The translations under genes and the position numbers were made by a program. A stretch of 47,249 nt of DNA from Rhodobacter sp. GTDB taxonomy: Bacteria > Pseudomonadota > Alphaproteobacteria > Rhodobacterales > Rhodobacteraceae. Where the stretch lies: the NCBI GenBank assembly GCA_020250125.1, contig JADCEL010000003.1:1-47249 (forward strand), written 5' to 3'. The notes beneath the pieces were generated by a model. It had not been told where the DNA came from. It saw only the letters and a list, made by a program, of their open reading frames with translations, and did no database searches. Numbering within the stretch: position 1 is the first letter of the stretch; each line of letters begins with the position of its first letter. Shown here piece by piece: positions 19,186 to 27,288 of the stretch.

Positions 19186-20731
19186 CGGAAAGGTCTCCTC
19201 CGGCGGCGAGTGTCATGATGTTGCCTTCGGTCAGGCTGTCCCCGGCAAGTTCGCCCACTACGCGGCCCTGGAAAAACACGAGGACGCGGTCGCAGACGAC
19301 GAGGTATTCCTCGAGCTCGGTCGAGGCGAAGACGATGCCTGCGCCGCTGGCGGCCAGTTCCTGGATCAGGTCATAGATTTCAGCCTTGGCACCCACGTCG
19401 ACAGCAGCGGTGGGCGCGTTCAAGAGAAATATCCGCGCCCCGGTCGAGAGCCAGCGGCCCAGTACCACCTTTTGCTGGTTGCCGCCCGAGAGGTCGTCGA
19501 CATGCGTCTCGATCCCCGGCATCCGGACCCGCATTCTTGTGGCGACCTCGCTGATGCCCGCTACCTCGGCCCCGCGGTTGATCAGCTTGAGCAGCGGGTC
19601 GCGCAGGTATTTCGACAGCGACGGCATCGAGATGTTGGCCCGGATCGTTTCGGCGTGGAACATCGATTCGGTCAGACGGTCGGCCGGGACCAGGGCAATG
19701 CCTGCGGCAATCGCGGCCGCGGGGTCGCGTAGGTCGACAGGTCGGTCGGCGACGGTCACCGTCCCCGCGCGGCGGCGCAGGCGGCCGAAGAGCAGGTTCA
19801 GCGTCTCTTCGGCGCCGCTGCCCGGCAGGCCCGCGACGCCCACGATCTCGCCCGTGTGCAGGGTGAATGACACGTCCTGAGAGACCGGGCCGGAGAGGTT
19901 CCTGACCTGCATCATCGTCTGCGCGCTGGCATGGGTCCGCGACTTGCGCCCGACTTGGGCCGCGCGCTTGCCCACGATGGCGTCCACCACGGCGCGGCGG
20001 TCCAGACCGTCGCGGCCGAACTCTCCGGCGTTGCGGCCATCGCGCAGGACCGTGACGCGGTTGGCGATCTCGAACACTTCGGCCAGACGGTGGCTCACAT
20101 AAAGGAAGGAATGGCCACCTGTCGCAAGGCCGCGCATCTGTTCGAACAGACGGTCCACCTCGTGCGGCAAAAGCGCGTTGGTGGGTTCGTCCAGAATGAT
20201 GATCCGCGCATCGCCCGAGACGGCCTTGGCAATCGAGATCATCGCAAGCTGATCAGGCCGCAGTGTCGAGACATCGGCATCGGTCGGGATGTCCAGCCCG
20301 ACGCGGTCCAGCACCTGGCGTGCGCGGGCGTGGACGGCCGCCCAGTCGACCAGACCCAGACGGCGCGGCAGCGCCTCACCCAGCCACAGGTTCTCGGCCA
20401 CGGAAAGCGATGGGACAAGGTTGTAGTGCTGGTGCACCACGGCGATCCCGGCCTCGACCGCGCCGCGCGGCGTGCTGAAGGACACCGGCCTGCCGTCGAC
20501 CAGCACCTCGCCCGCCGTGGGGGCATAGGCGCCGCAGATGCACTTGATCAGTGTGGACTTGCCCGCGCCGTTCTCGCCCAGGAGAGCGTGAATCTCGCCG
20601 CGCCGCACGGTCAGGGCGACGTCGTCCAGCGCCAGGGTCCCGGGAAATTCCTTTCGCATCCCGCGCACCCGCAGGACGGGACCAGCCAGACTGATGCCCG
20701 TCTCGCTGTCGGACATGGCCGTGCCTGTCAT
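19172..20731 (-). CDS. ABC transporter ATP-binding protein, two-domain (RbsA/MglA type)
   Basis: A 519-residue protein with two nucleotide-binding domains. The first has an intact Walker A, GENGAGKST (about 54-62), and Walker B ILDEPTNALLP. The second has the degenerate Walker A GLPGSGAEET usual for this family and a strong signature LSGGNQQKVVLGRW. It energises import with the permease encoded just downstream. Start: ATG 20731 with AAGG 8 bases upstream. An in-frame ATG five codons later (before SDSETG) is an alternative. It is second in the minus-strand operon after the binding-protein gene. Confidence 0.94.
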   Translation of the reverse strand: MTGTAMSDSETGISLAGPVLRVRGMRKEFPGTLALDDVALTVRRGEIHALLGENGAGKSTLIKCICGAYAPTAGEVLVDGRPVSFSTPRGAVEAGIAVVHQHYNLVPSLSVAENLWLGEALPRRLGLVDWAAVHARARQVLDRVGLDIPTDADVSTLRPDQLAMISIAKAVSGDARIIILDEPTNALLPHEVDRLFEQMRGLATGGHSFLYVSHRLAEVFEIANRVTVLRDGRNAGEFGRDGLDRRAVVDAIVGKRAAQVGRKSRTHASAQTMMQVRNLSGPVSQDVSFTLHTGEIVGVAGLPGSGAEETLNLLFGRLRRRAGTVTVADRPVDLRDPAAAIAAGIALVPADRLTESMFHAETIRANISMPSLSKYLRDPLLKLINRGAEVAGISEVATRMRVRMPGIETHVDDLSGGNQQKVVLGRWLSTGARIFLLNAPTAAVDVGAKAEIYDLIQELAASGAGIVFASTELEEYLVVCDRVLVFFQGRVVGELAGDSLTEGNIMTLAAGGDLSDDQQ

Positions 20732-20789
20732 GGAATCATCCTTGCAGGGGATGGCCCGCCGGTTGCATGATCGGCGGGCCGCAGACTGG

Positions 20790-21767
20790 TTACTGCATTT
20801 CGCCCGAGAAGAGCTCGCAATTCTCGAAGTCGATGGGCTGGCCTTCCGGCGGGGCGGTGTCTTCGGTGATCAGGCAGGGCCGCAACGTCAGCAGTTGCGT
20901 GCCCGGCATGTTGCCCTTGAGAGCGGCGGCAGTCACTTCGACGGCAGTCACACCCATCCGCTCCACGTCATAGGCGACGGTCAGTTCGTAGGGACCCTCG
21001 CCCCGGATCAGCGAAAGCGCCTCTTGCGTTCCGTCCATCGAAACCACAAAGATCTTGTCCGACATCCCGGCCTGTTCGATGGCGCGTGCGGCGGCGGTGC
21101 CGGGTTCGTCCCAGCCGGCCCAAACGGCCACGATGTCGTCATTGGCCAGCATCAGGTTGGTCATCTGGTTGTACGCGTCATCCACCTGACCGGGCACCTT
21201 CAACTCGATCTCGGTGATCGTGATGCCAGGGAACTGGCTCATCACCGCATGGAAACCGGCATCACGTTCGGCCAGCGCGGGCAGCACCGTCCAGTTCATC
21301 TTGATGACATGGCCCACGCCGCCGATCCGGCCCACCAGTTCGGTCGCCGCGATGACGCCGTCGGCGGTGTTGTTCGATCCGATGTCGGCAGTGATGCCCG
21401 GCACCAGACCCGAGAACGTCGAAACAAAGGGAATCCCAGCCTCTTTGGCATAGGCGATGACGGCGGTCATCTGCGGGTTGGCCGAGGCGGTGTTGATGAT
21501 CGCGTCAAAGCCGCGGTCGATGAATGCGATGGCGGCGTTGTTGGTGGCAACCTGGTCACCCTGGCCGTCGAACAGTTCGACCTCCCAACCCAGCGCCTCG
21601 GCGGCGGCGATGGCAGCGTCGGTCTGAACCTGCACCGAGGGCGAGTTGTAGTTGACCGAGACGATGCCGACCTGGATCGTATCCTGGGCCTGCGCGGCTG
21701 AGGCCAGGATGCTGCCGCCCATGAGGGCGACAAGGCTGATCCGGCCTATCAGATTCGTGGTCTTCAT
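20790..21767 (-). CDS. Periplasmic sugar-type substrate-binding protein of ABC importer
   Basis: A 325-residue protein with a signal peptide (MKTTNLIGR start, hydrophobic ISLVALMGGSILA, probable cleavage after AQA near residue 28) and a type-I periplasmic-binding-protein fold. The start of the mature protein, IQVGIVSVNYNSPSVQVQTD, and the segments DGQGDQVATNNAA, FDAIINTASANPQ and IFVVSMDGTQEALSLI follow the ribose/galactose-binding pattern. A good GGGAGGA ribosome site precedes the ATG. It heads the operon SBP-ATPase-permease-acyl-CoA dehydrogenase-SDR-SDR. Its ligand is likely the growth substrate of the pathway and need not be a sugar. Confidence 0.92.
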   Translation of the reverse strand: MKTTNLIGRISLVALMGGSILASAAQAQDTIQVGIVSVNYNSPSVQVQTDAAIAAAEALGWEVELFDGQGDQVATNNAAIAFIDRGFDAIINTASANPQMTAVIAYAKEAGIPFVSTFSGLVPGITADIGSNNTADGVIAATELVGRIGGVGHVIKMNWTVLPALAERDAGFHAVMSQFPGITITEIELKVPGQVDDAYNQMTNLMLANDDIVAVWAGWDEPGTAAARAIEQAGMSDKIFVVSMDGTQEALSLIRGEGPYELTVAYDVERMGVTAVEVTAAALKGNMPGTQLLTLRPCLITEDTAPPEGQPIDFENCELFSGEMQ

Positions 21768-21889
21768 GGTTTCCTCCCAAACGGCGGGTCAAGGCCCGGC
21801 CTGTTCCTGATGTCACGCCTGCGCATCAATTTCGGCGGCGCCAGACTCCCCCAGACGCGCCGACTCCTCATCTCGACCCATCTAGGGGG

Positions 21890-21918
21890 ACGTTAGGGTG
21901 TTCGATACTTTCGGTCAA
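21890..21918 (-). promoter_or_regulatory. Candidate promoter of the ABC-importer operon
   Basis: Read on the minus strand, TTGACC (21918-21913) and TAACGT (21895-21890) are separated by 17 bases, a good sigma-70-like match. It lies about 120 bases upstream of the binding-protein start. Operator-like site 3 is about 18 bases upstream of the -35 box. Confidence 0.5.
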
Positions 21919-21935
21919 CAGTTGCGCAGCACAAA

Positions 21936-21948
21936 ATTGTCGAACAAT
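21936..21948. promoter_or_regulatory. Candidate GntR operator (site 3)
   Basis: ATTGTCGAACAAT has perfect outer arms (ATTGT and ACAAT). On the minus strand it reads ATTGTTCGACAAT, a perfect match to the proposed consensus. It lies between the leftward importer operon and the rightward CX5R phosphatase gene. Confidence 0.6.
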
Positions 21949-22025
21949 CCGGTTTCCGATCCTGTCGGGTGTTGCCATTGCGGGCGACAGGCGTCAGGGC
22001 TGGGGCAAGGTAGCAGGAGGCGGCG

Positions 22026-22775
22026 ATGCGGCAGCGCAGGATCGAGATGGACGGCGCGGTGAACTTTCGCGACATCGGCGGCTATGGGGCCGGGCCGGGG
22101 CGGCAGACGCGGTGGGGCCGGGTGTACCGGGCCGATTCGCTGGCCGATCTGTCTGCGGCGGACCTGGACCGGCTGGCGGCGCTGGACCTGCATGGCATCG
22201 CCGATTTCCGCCTGCCTGCCGAGCGCGAGGCGCGGCCCGACCGGCTGCCGCCCGGGCATGGCATGCGGCTGCTGACGCCGGGGTTCATCCCGCGCGGGAC
22301 CGAGGACATGCTGCGCGCGCTGTCGGCCGGACGGATCGGGGCGGCCGAGATCACGGCCGAGGTGCTGGTCCATTACCGGCTGTTCGTGACCGATCATCTG
22401 GAGTTCTATGCCGAGCCGCTGCGGATGATCCTGGAGGCCGAGGGGCGCGGCGTGCTGTTCCATTGCACCAGCGGCAAGGACCGCACCGGATTTGGCATCG
22501 CGCTGGTGCTGCTGGCGGCCGGTTGCCCCGAAGAGGTGGTGATCGCCGATTACGAGCTGACCAACCAGTGGCGGCGCGATGTGCGGTTCATGTTCCGCGA
22601 TGGCGTGGACCCAGTGGCGCTGAAGGTGCTGACCTCGGCCCCCGGGGCCTATATCGCGCAGGCGCTGGACCAGTTGCGCATCGAACATGCCGACGCGTGG
22701 CTGGGGGCGCTGGGGTTTGACGCGGCCGAGCAGCGGCAGCTTCGCGATCTGCTGACTGAGCCTGTCAGCCCGTGA
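22026..22775 (+). CDS. CX5R protein phosphatase-like enzyme (tyrosine phosphatase family 3)
   Basis: A 249-residue protein with the active-site P-loop HCTSGKDRTG (Cys147 nucleophile, Arg153). The N-terminal NFRDIGGYG and VYRADSLADL segments are typical of PtpB-like/Y_phosphatase3 proteins. Such enzymes hydrolyse phosphotyrosine, phosphoinositides or other phosphomonoesters. The Asp/Lys-rich P-loop (GKDR) is of the broad-specificity kind. A strong AGGAGG ribosome site lies before ATG 22026. It is divergent from the importer operon across a candidate operator, and its 3' end overlaps the convergent surE by 11 bases. In this context it may act on a small phosphorylated metabolite rather than on a protein. 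Confidence 0.85.
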   Translation: MRQRRIEMDGAVNFRDIGGYGAGPGRQTRWGRVYRADSLADLSAADLDRLAALDLHGIADFRLPAEREARPDRLPPGHGMRLLTPGFIPRGTEDMLRALSAGRIGAAEITAEVLVHYRLFVTDHLEFYAEPLRMILEAEGRGVLFHCTSGKDRTGFGIALVLLAAGCPEEVVIADYELTNQWRRDVRFMFRDGVDPVALKVLTSAPGAYIAQALDQLRIEHADAWLGALGFDAAEQRQLRDLLTEPVSP

Positions 22776-23532
22776 AGGCGCGGTTCAGCCGGTCCTTCAT
22801 CGCCCGCGCGGTCATGTCGAGCTGGATCGGGGTCACCGAGACCTCGCGGTCGGTCATGGCGCGCAGGTCGGTGCCTTCGTGGTCGTTGCCTGGCTTGTAG
22901 GCGATGCGGATCCAGTAATAGGGCTTGGTCCGGGCATCCACCCGGCCTTCGGGGATGAAGGAGCCGGGCGGGCGCATGCCCTGGTCTGTCACCCGGATGC
23001 CGCGCACCTGATCGGGCGGGATGGCGGGGAAGTTCACATTGACGAAGGTGCCAGGGTCAAAGCCGGTTTTCAGGATACCGTCCAGCACGCGGGGCAGGAA
23101 CGCCTCGGCGGTGGCCCAGTGCACCTCTTTCATGTGGTGCACCTGGCTGAAGGCAATGGAGGGCACGCCAAGCAGCGCCCCTTCCATCGCGGCGGCGGCG
23201 GTGCCGGAATAGGTGATGTCCTCGGCCAGGTTGGCACCCCAGTTGACGCCCGAGAGCATGAGCGTCGGCGGCTGCGGCATCAGTTCGTATATGCCCATCA
23301 GCGCGCAGTCGGTGGGCGTGCCCTTGACCGCGAAGTGGTGGTCATCCAGCGCGCGCACCCGGATCGGGTCATGCATGCTGATCGAGTGGCCGGCACCAGA
23401 GCGTTCCTCGGCGGGGGCCACGACCCAGACCTGATCGGTGAACTGCCGGATCACCTTCTCAAGCAGGATCAGGCCGGAGGCGTGGATGCCGTCATCATTG
23501 GTGAGCAGAATGCGGTGGCCGGTCAGATCCAT
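22765..23532 (-). CDS. surE: SurE-family 5'/3'-nucleotidase / phosphatase
   Basis: A 255-residue SurE-fold metal phosphatase. The N-terminal ILLTNDDGIHASG carries the metal-binding Asp-Asp pair. APAEERSGAGHSIS matches the conserved APxxxxSGxxxS segment. SGVNWGANLAEDITYSGTAA contains the metal-binding Asn and the GT-A motif. SurE enzymes hydrolyse nucleotides, polyphosphate and other phosphomonoesters. The chromosomal housekeeping copy normally sits next to pcm and an RpoS/NlpD region. Here it is inside a catabolic cluster, divergent from a thiolase gene with operator-like site 4 between. ATG 23532 with AGGGGA upstream is chosen. The longer frame would begin inside the operator. Confidence 0.9.
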   Translation of the reverse strand: MDLTGHRILLTNDDGIHASGLILLEKVIRQFTDQVWVVAPAEERSGAGHSISMHDPIRVRALDDHHFAVKGTPTDCALMGIYELMPQPPTLMLSGVNWGANLAEDITYSGTAAAAMEGALLGVPSIAFSQVHHMKEVHWATAEAFLPRVLDGILKTGFDPGTFVNVNFPAIPPDQVRGIRVTDQGMRPPGSFIPEGRVDARTKPYYWIRIAYKPGNDHEGTDLRAMTDREVSVTPIQLDMTARAMKDRLNRAFTG

Positions 23533-23571
23533 GTCGCGTCCCCTGTGGTTGCGACATTCATTGCAGACATT

Positions 23572-23586
23572 ATTGTAGGACACAAT
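23572..23586. promoter_or_regulatory. Candidate GntR operator (site 4)
   Basis: ATTGTAGGACACAAT is an inverted repeat with arms ATTGT and ACAAT and a 5-base centre, a variant of the consensus with two extra bases. The extended sequence ACATTATTGT is identical to that at site 6 read on the minus strand. It lies between divergent surE and the SCP2-type thiolase gene. Confidence 0.45.
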
Positions 23587-23630
23587 CTGTCTTTGCGCTA
23601 GGCTGGCCGGGAATCATGAGGGGCGCGGGG

Positions 23631-24863
23631 ATGGATCCGGTCTATATCATCGGGGTCGGCATGACGCGTTTTGGCCGCCACGCGCTGACGGTACGCGATT
23701 TGGCGCAGGCGGCGGTGACCGATGCGCTGGCGGACGCCGGGGTGGGCGCGGCGCAGATCGGGGCCGTGGCCTTTGGCAATGCGGTGCAGGGCGCGATGGA
23801 GGGGCAGTTCGGAATCCGGGGCCAGATCGCGCTGCGGCACATGGATTTCGACGCGGTGCCGATCATCAATGTCGAGAACGCCTGCGCCAGTGCGACGACG
23901 GCGCTGAACGTGGCCATCGGGCAGGTGCGCGCCGCGGTTTGCGATATCGCGCTGGCGGTGGGGGCCGAGAAGATGACCCATTCCGACAGCGCGCTGTCGA
24001 TGGCGGCCTTTGAGGGCAGCTGGGAGCGGGCCGACCGTGACGCCACGATCGCGCGGCTGGTGGCGCTGGGCCGGGGGATGGACACGCCCGCAGGGCTGGA
24101 AGAGGCGCCGCATACGGTTTTCATGGATGTCTATGGTGCCTTTGCGAAATTCCATATGGCGCAGTTTGGCACGACGCAGCGGCAGCTGGCCGTGGTGGCG
24201 GCCAAGAACCATGGCCATTCGGTGCATAACCCCCGGTCGCAGTATCAGAAGGCACTTACGGTGGAGCAGGTGTTGGACGCCCGGCTGATCGCCTGGCCGA
24301 TGACGCTGCCGATGTGTTCGCCGATCTCGGACGGGGCGGCGGCGGCGGTGGTGTGCAACGGGGCGGCGCTGGCGCGGCTGGGGCGGGCGCGGGCGGTGCA
24401 GGTGCGCGCGCAGGTGCTGATGAACGGCGGCCGCCGCGCGGATGACGATCTGGAGCGCCACATCTCGCGGCGTGCCGCGCGGCGGGCCTATGATCTGGCG
24501 GGGCTGGGGCCGCAGGATGTGGACGTGGTCGAATGCCATGACGCGACGGCCTTTGGCGAGATCCAGCAATCTGAACTTCTGGGGTTTTGCGCGCTGGGCG
24601 AGGGGGGGCCGCTGGCCGAGAGCGGCGCGACCACGCTGGGCGGACGGGTGCCGTTCAACCCCTCGGGCGGGCTGGAGTCCAAGGGCCATCCGATCGGGGC
24701 GACGGGGCTGGGGCAGGTGTTCGAGCTGGTCACCCAGTTGCGCGGCGAGGCGGGCCCCCGGCAGGTTGCGGGGGCGCGGATCGCCCTGGCCGAGAATGGC
24801 GGCGGTTTGATGGGGGTCGAGGAGGCCGCCGTGGCCATCACCATCCTGGAGCGGGCCGGGTGA
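23631..24863 (+). CDS. SCP2-type thiolase
   Basis: A 410-residue thiolase-fold protein of the SCP2/lipid-transfer branch. The nucleophile Cys85 lies in ENACASA, with VECHDATAFGE in place of NEAF and His353 in SKGHPIGATG. Near the C-terminus AENGGGLMG replaces the usual second-Cys loop, as in many SCP2 thiolases. Such enzymes cleave bulky or alpha-branched 3-ketoacyl-CoA (sterol and branched-chain side chains). ATG 23631 is preferred because GAGGGG lies 7 bases before it; an ATG at 23616 is possible. Its stop overlaps the GTG of the next CoA ligase gene. The candidate operator at 23572 lies upstream. Confidence 0.88.
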   Translation: MDPVYIIGVGMTRFGRHALTVRDLAQAAVTDALADAGVGAAQIGAVAFGNAVQGAMEGQFGIRGQIALRHMDFDAVPIINVENACASATTALNVAIGQVRAAVCDIALAVGAEKMTHSDSALSMAAFEGSWERADRDATIARLVALGRGMDTPAGLEEAPHTVFMDVYGAFAKFHMAQFGTTQRQLAVVAAKNHGHSVHNPRSQYQKALTVEQVLDARLIAWPMTLPMCSPISDGAAAAVVCNGAALARLGRARAVQVRAQVLMNGGRRADDDLERHISRRAARRAYDLAGLGPQDVDVVECHDATAFGEIQQSELLGFCALGEGGPLAESGATTLGGRVPFNPSGGLESKGHPIGATGLGQVFELVTQLRGEAGPRQVAGARIALAENGGGLMGVEEAAVAITILERAG

Positions 24864-26398
24864 ATATCGCGGGATTTCTGGTCAATGCGGCGCGCAGCTG
24901 GGGCGATAGGCCGGCGGTCAGCGTCGGGCAGGGGCTGCATCTGGATTATGCCGGTCTGGGCCGCGCAGTGGCGGGGCTGGCGGGCGCGCTGCGGCACAGG
25001 TTTGGCCTGCGGCCGGGTGACCGGGTGCTGCTGGCGATGTCCAACAACCCCGATTACCTGACGATCCTGTTTGCCTGCTGGCAGGCTGGTCTGGTGGCGG
25101 TGCCTGCCAACGCGAAACTGCACCCGCGCGAGATTGGCTGTATCGGGCAGGACAGTGGCGCGCGGGTGGTTTTTGCCACGGCCGATCTGGCGCAGGGCGT
25201 GGCGGCCGAACTGCCGGACCTGCCGCTGATCCTGCCCGGCCGTGCCGGATTTGCGGCGCTGGTCGCGCAGGATGGCCTGGCGCTGCACGAAAGCGAGCCG
25301 ACAGATACCGCATGGATATTCTACACGTCCGGCACCACGGGGCGGCCCAAGGGCGCACTGCTGTCGCACCGCAATCTGGCGGCGATGGCCATCGCCTATC
25401 TGGCCGATGTGGATCATCTGACGCCGCGCGATGCGCTGCTGCATCTGGCGGCGACATCACATGCCTCGGGCCTGTTCGGGCTGAGTTTCGTGGCCAGGGC
25501 GGGTAACAACATCCTGCCCGAGGCGGGCGGCTATGACCCGGCCGAGATGGCCGCGATCATCGGCGCGCAGGAGAGCCTGACCTTTTTCGCGCCGACGGCC
25601 CTGCTGGAGCGGATGGCGCAGGATGGCCCGATGCAGGAGGCCCCGCGCGGGCATATCCGCACCATCCTGACCGGGGCCGGGCCGGTGCATGCGGCCGATA
25701 TCCGCCGCACGCTGGCGGCCTTTGGCCTGCGGCTGTGGAACGGCTATGGGCAGGGCGAGAGCCCCTGCACGATCACCGCCATGTCGCGCGAGATGATCGC
25801 CGCCGCCGCAGCGGCGGGGGATGATGCGGCGCTGACCTCGGTCGGGATTGCCCGCAGCGGGATCACCCTGCGCATCGCGCGGCCCGACGGGACTGAGGCC
25901 GCGCCAGACGAGATGGGCGAGGTGCTCGTGCGGGGCGATACAGTGATGGCGGGATACCTGAACCAGCCCGCCGCCACGGCCGAGGCGCTGGCGGGCGGCT
26001 GGCTGCATACGGGCGATCTGGGGCGGCTGGACGGGCGGGGGTTCCTGCATCTGTCGGACCGCAAGAAGGACCTGATCATCACCGGCGGGATGAACGTCTA
26101 TGCCCGCGAGGTCGAGGAGGTGCTGCTGACCCATCCCGGCGTGGCCGAGGTGGCGGTGATCGGCGCGCCGGATGCGCGCTGGGGCGAATCGGTGCTGGCG
26201 CTGGTCGTGCCGCGCGCGGGGGCGATCCCTGCGCCGGGGGAGCTGGACGGGCTGTGTCTGAACCGGCTGGCGCGGTTCAAGCGGCCCAAACGCTATGAGA
26301 TGGTGGCCAGCCTGCCGCGCAACCCGGCGGGCAAGGTGCTCAAGGCGGTGCTGCGCGACCGGTGGCGGCATGCCTTTGACGGGGGGGAAAGCGCCTGA
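24860..26398 (+). CDS. AMP-forming acyl-CoA synthetase (ligase 1)
   Basis: A 512-residue member of the adenylate-forming superfamily: phosphate-binding loop YTSGTTGRPKG (about 155-165), A5-like NGYGQGES, hinge region GWLHTGDLG with LSDRKKDLIITGG, and C-terminal NPAGKVLK with the catalytic Lys. It converts a carboxylic acid, ATP and CoA to acyl-CoA, AMP and PPi. Translation starts at a GTG that overlaps the thiolase stop (GTGA), so the two are coupled. The acid substrate is unknown. Its place beside an SCP2 thiolase suggests a branched or cyclic acid. Confidence 0.92.
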   Translation: MNIAGFLVNAARSWGDRPAVSVGQGLHLDYAGLGRAVAGLAGALRHRFGLRPGDRVLLAMSNNPDYLTILFACWQAGLVAVPANAKLHPREIGCIGQDSGARVVFATADLAQGVAAELPDLPLILPGRAGFAALVAQDGLALHESEPTDTAWIFYTSGTTGRPKGALLSHRNLAAMAIAYLADVDHLTPRDALLHLAATSHASGLFGLSFVARAGNNILPEAGGYDPAEMAAIIGAQESLTFFAPTALLERMAQDGPMQEAPRGHIRTILTGAGPVHAADIRRTLAAFGLRLWNGYGQGESPCTITAMSREMIAAAAAAGDDAALTSVGIARSGITLRIARPDGTEAAPDEMGEVLVRGDTVMAGYLNQPAATAEALAGGWLHTGDLGRLDGRGFLHLSDRKKDLIITGGMNVYAREVEEVLLTHPGVAEVAVIGAPDARWGESVLALVVPRAGAIPAPGELDGLCLNRLARFKRPKRYEMVASLPRNPAGKVLKAVLRDRWRHAFDGGESA

Positions 26399-26414
26399 CG
26401 CTTCGTGCGGCCAG

Positions 26415-26427
26415 ATTGTTAGACAAT
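26415..26427. promoter_or_regulatory. Candidate GntR operator (site 5)
   Basis: ATTGTTAGACAAT lies in a longer perfect inverted repeat, AGATTGT and ACAATCT around TAG (26413-26429). It lies 15 bases upstream of the -35 box of the promoter for the phosphotransfer/biotin operon. It is the best-formed site in the window. Confidence 0.6.
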
Positions 26428-26442
26428 CTTGTAGCATGAACG

Positions 26443-26472
26443 TTGACAGCGCCGGATGGGCGTGGCCACAAT
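26443..26472 (+). promoter_or_regulatory. Candidate promoter of the phosphotransfer/biotin-carboxylase operon
   Basis: TTGACA (26443-26448), an 18-base spacer and CACAAT (26467-26472) form a good sigma-70-like promoter about 54 bases before the first ATG at 26526. The leader contains AAGGGAGGA as a strong ribosome site. Confidence 0.5.
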
Positions 26473-26525
26473 ACCGCAGAGGCGGCGCGGGGCAGGAGAG
26501 ACCCGCACCCGCAAGGGAGGACAAC

Positions 26526-27275
26526 ATGGTGAAACTCTATGTGGACACCGACAAGTTCGGGTCCGGCCAGCGCTCGGCGACGGTTGACGCCTTTCACAAT
26601 GCCGTCAAGGATATCGTCCGGGCCAAGCTTGCGGCCAACGGCGGCCATTGGGACAGCTTTGTCTTTGGCAAGTCGTTTGACATGATCACGGCTGACGATT
26701 TCCGTTCGGTGGAGAAGATGCTGCTTGACGCGGGCCACCGGTTCGATTGGTCGGCGGCGATTTCCCCGCGCGAACGGCCCGATGTCTACAAGCCCGCCGA
26801 GGGCGTGGGCGAGGACATGGCCACCTTCAGTTTCGAACATGCCGAGGCTATCGTGGCGGCCGCCGATGCCGAGGGCCGCGAACAGCGCGGGCAGGGCGAC
26901 AACGTCGCGCAGTATCCCGCGATCTGCACCGGCATCGCGCGCTATGTCCGCTCGCCCACGCAGGTGCTGGCCTATCTGACCGACGGCGTGCCGGCCGACA
27001 CGATCGCGATCATCGACGACAGCGGCGGGACGCTGACAGCGCCGATCCTGGAGCAGTTCAAGGGCGTGATCTGCGCCGGCGGATCGACCCGGTCGCATCT
27101 GGGCATCCTGACGCGGGAATATGGCGTCCCTTGCCTGATGAACGCCAAGATCAGCGGCATCCATCAAGGCGATACGGTGGCGATCGAATGCACCGCCCAG
27201 CCCAAGACCGCTGACGATTACCAGGCCAACCGCGACGTGACCGCCAGGGTCTGGCGTCTGAAGGCCGCAGGCTGA
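26526..27275 (+). CDS. Stand-alone phosphohistidine swivel-domain protein (PEP-utilising enzyme mobile domain)
   Basis: A 249-residue protein. The C-terminal half (about 150-225) is a PEP-synthase/PPDK-type mobile domain: AGGSTRSHLGILTREYGVP (184-202) aligns with the GG-T-H-AI-ARE-GIP motif, making His191 the likely phospho-acceptor. The N-terminal 130 residues are not recognised. No ATP-grasp or PEP/pyruvate domain is present, so the phosphate must come from another protein, most simply the ATP-grasp protein encoded at 30986. In phenylphosphate synthase the same three functions are also split between polypeptides. It is first in the nine-gene operon and probably shuttles a phosphoryl group to an organic acceptor bound by another subunit. 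The start at 26526 has an ideal ribosome site. Confidence 0.8.
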   Translation: MVKLYVDTDKFGSGQRSATVDAFHNAVKDIVRAKLAANGGHWDSFVFGKSFDMITADDFRSVEKMLLDAGHRFDWSAAISPRERPDVYKPAEGVGEDMATFSFEHAEAIVAAADAEGREQRGQGDNVAQYPAICTGIARYVRSPTQVLAYLTDGVPADTIAIIDDSGGTLTAPILEQFKGVICAGGSTRSHLGILTREYGVPCLMNAKISGIHQGDTVAIECTAQPKTADDYQANRDVTARVWRLKAAG

Positions 27276-27288
27276 GGGGGGACAGGCG

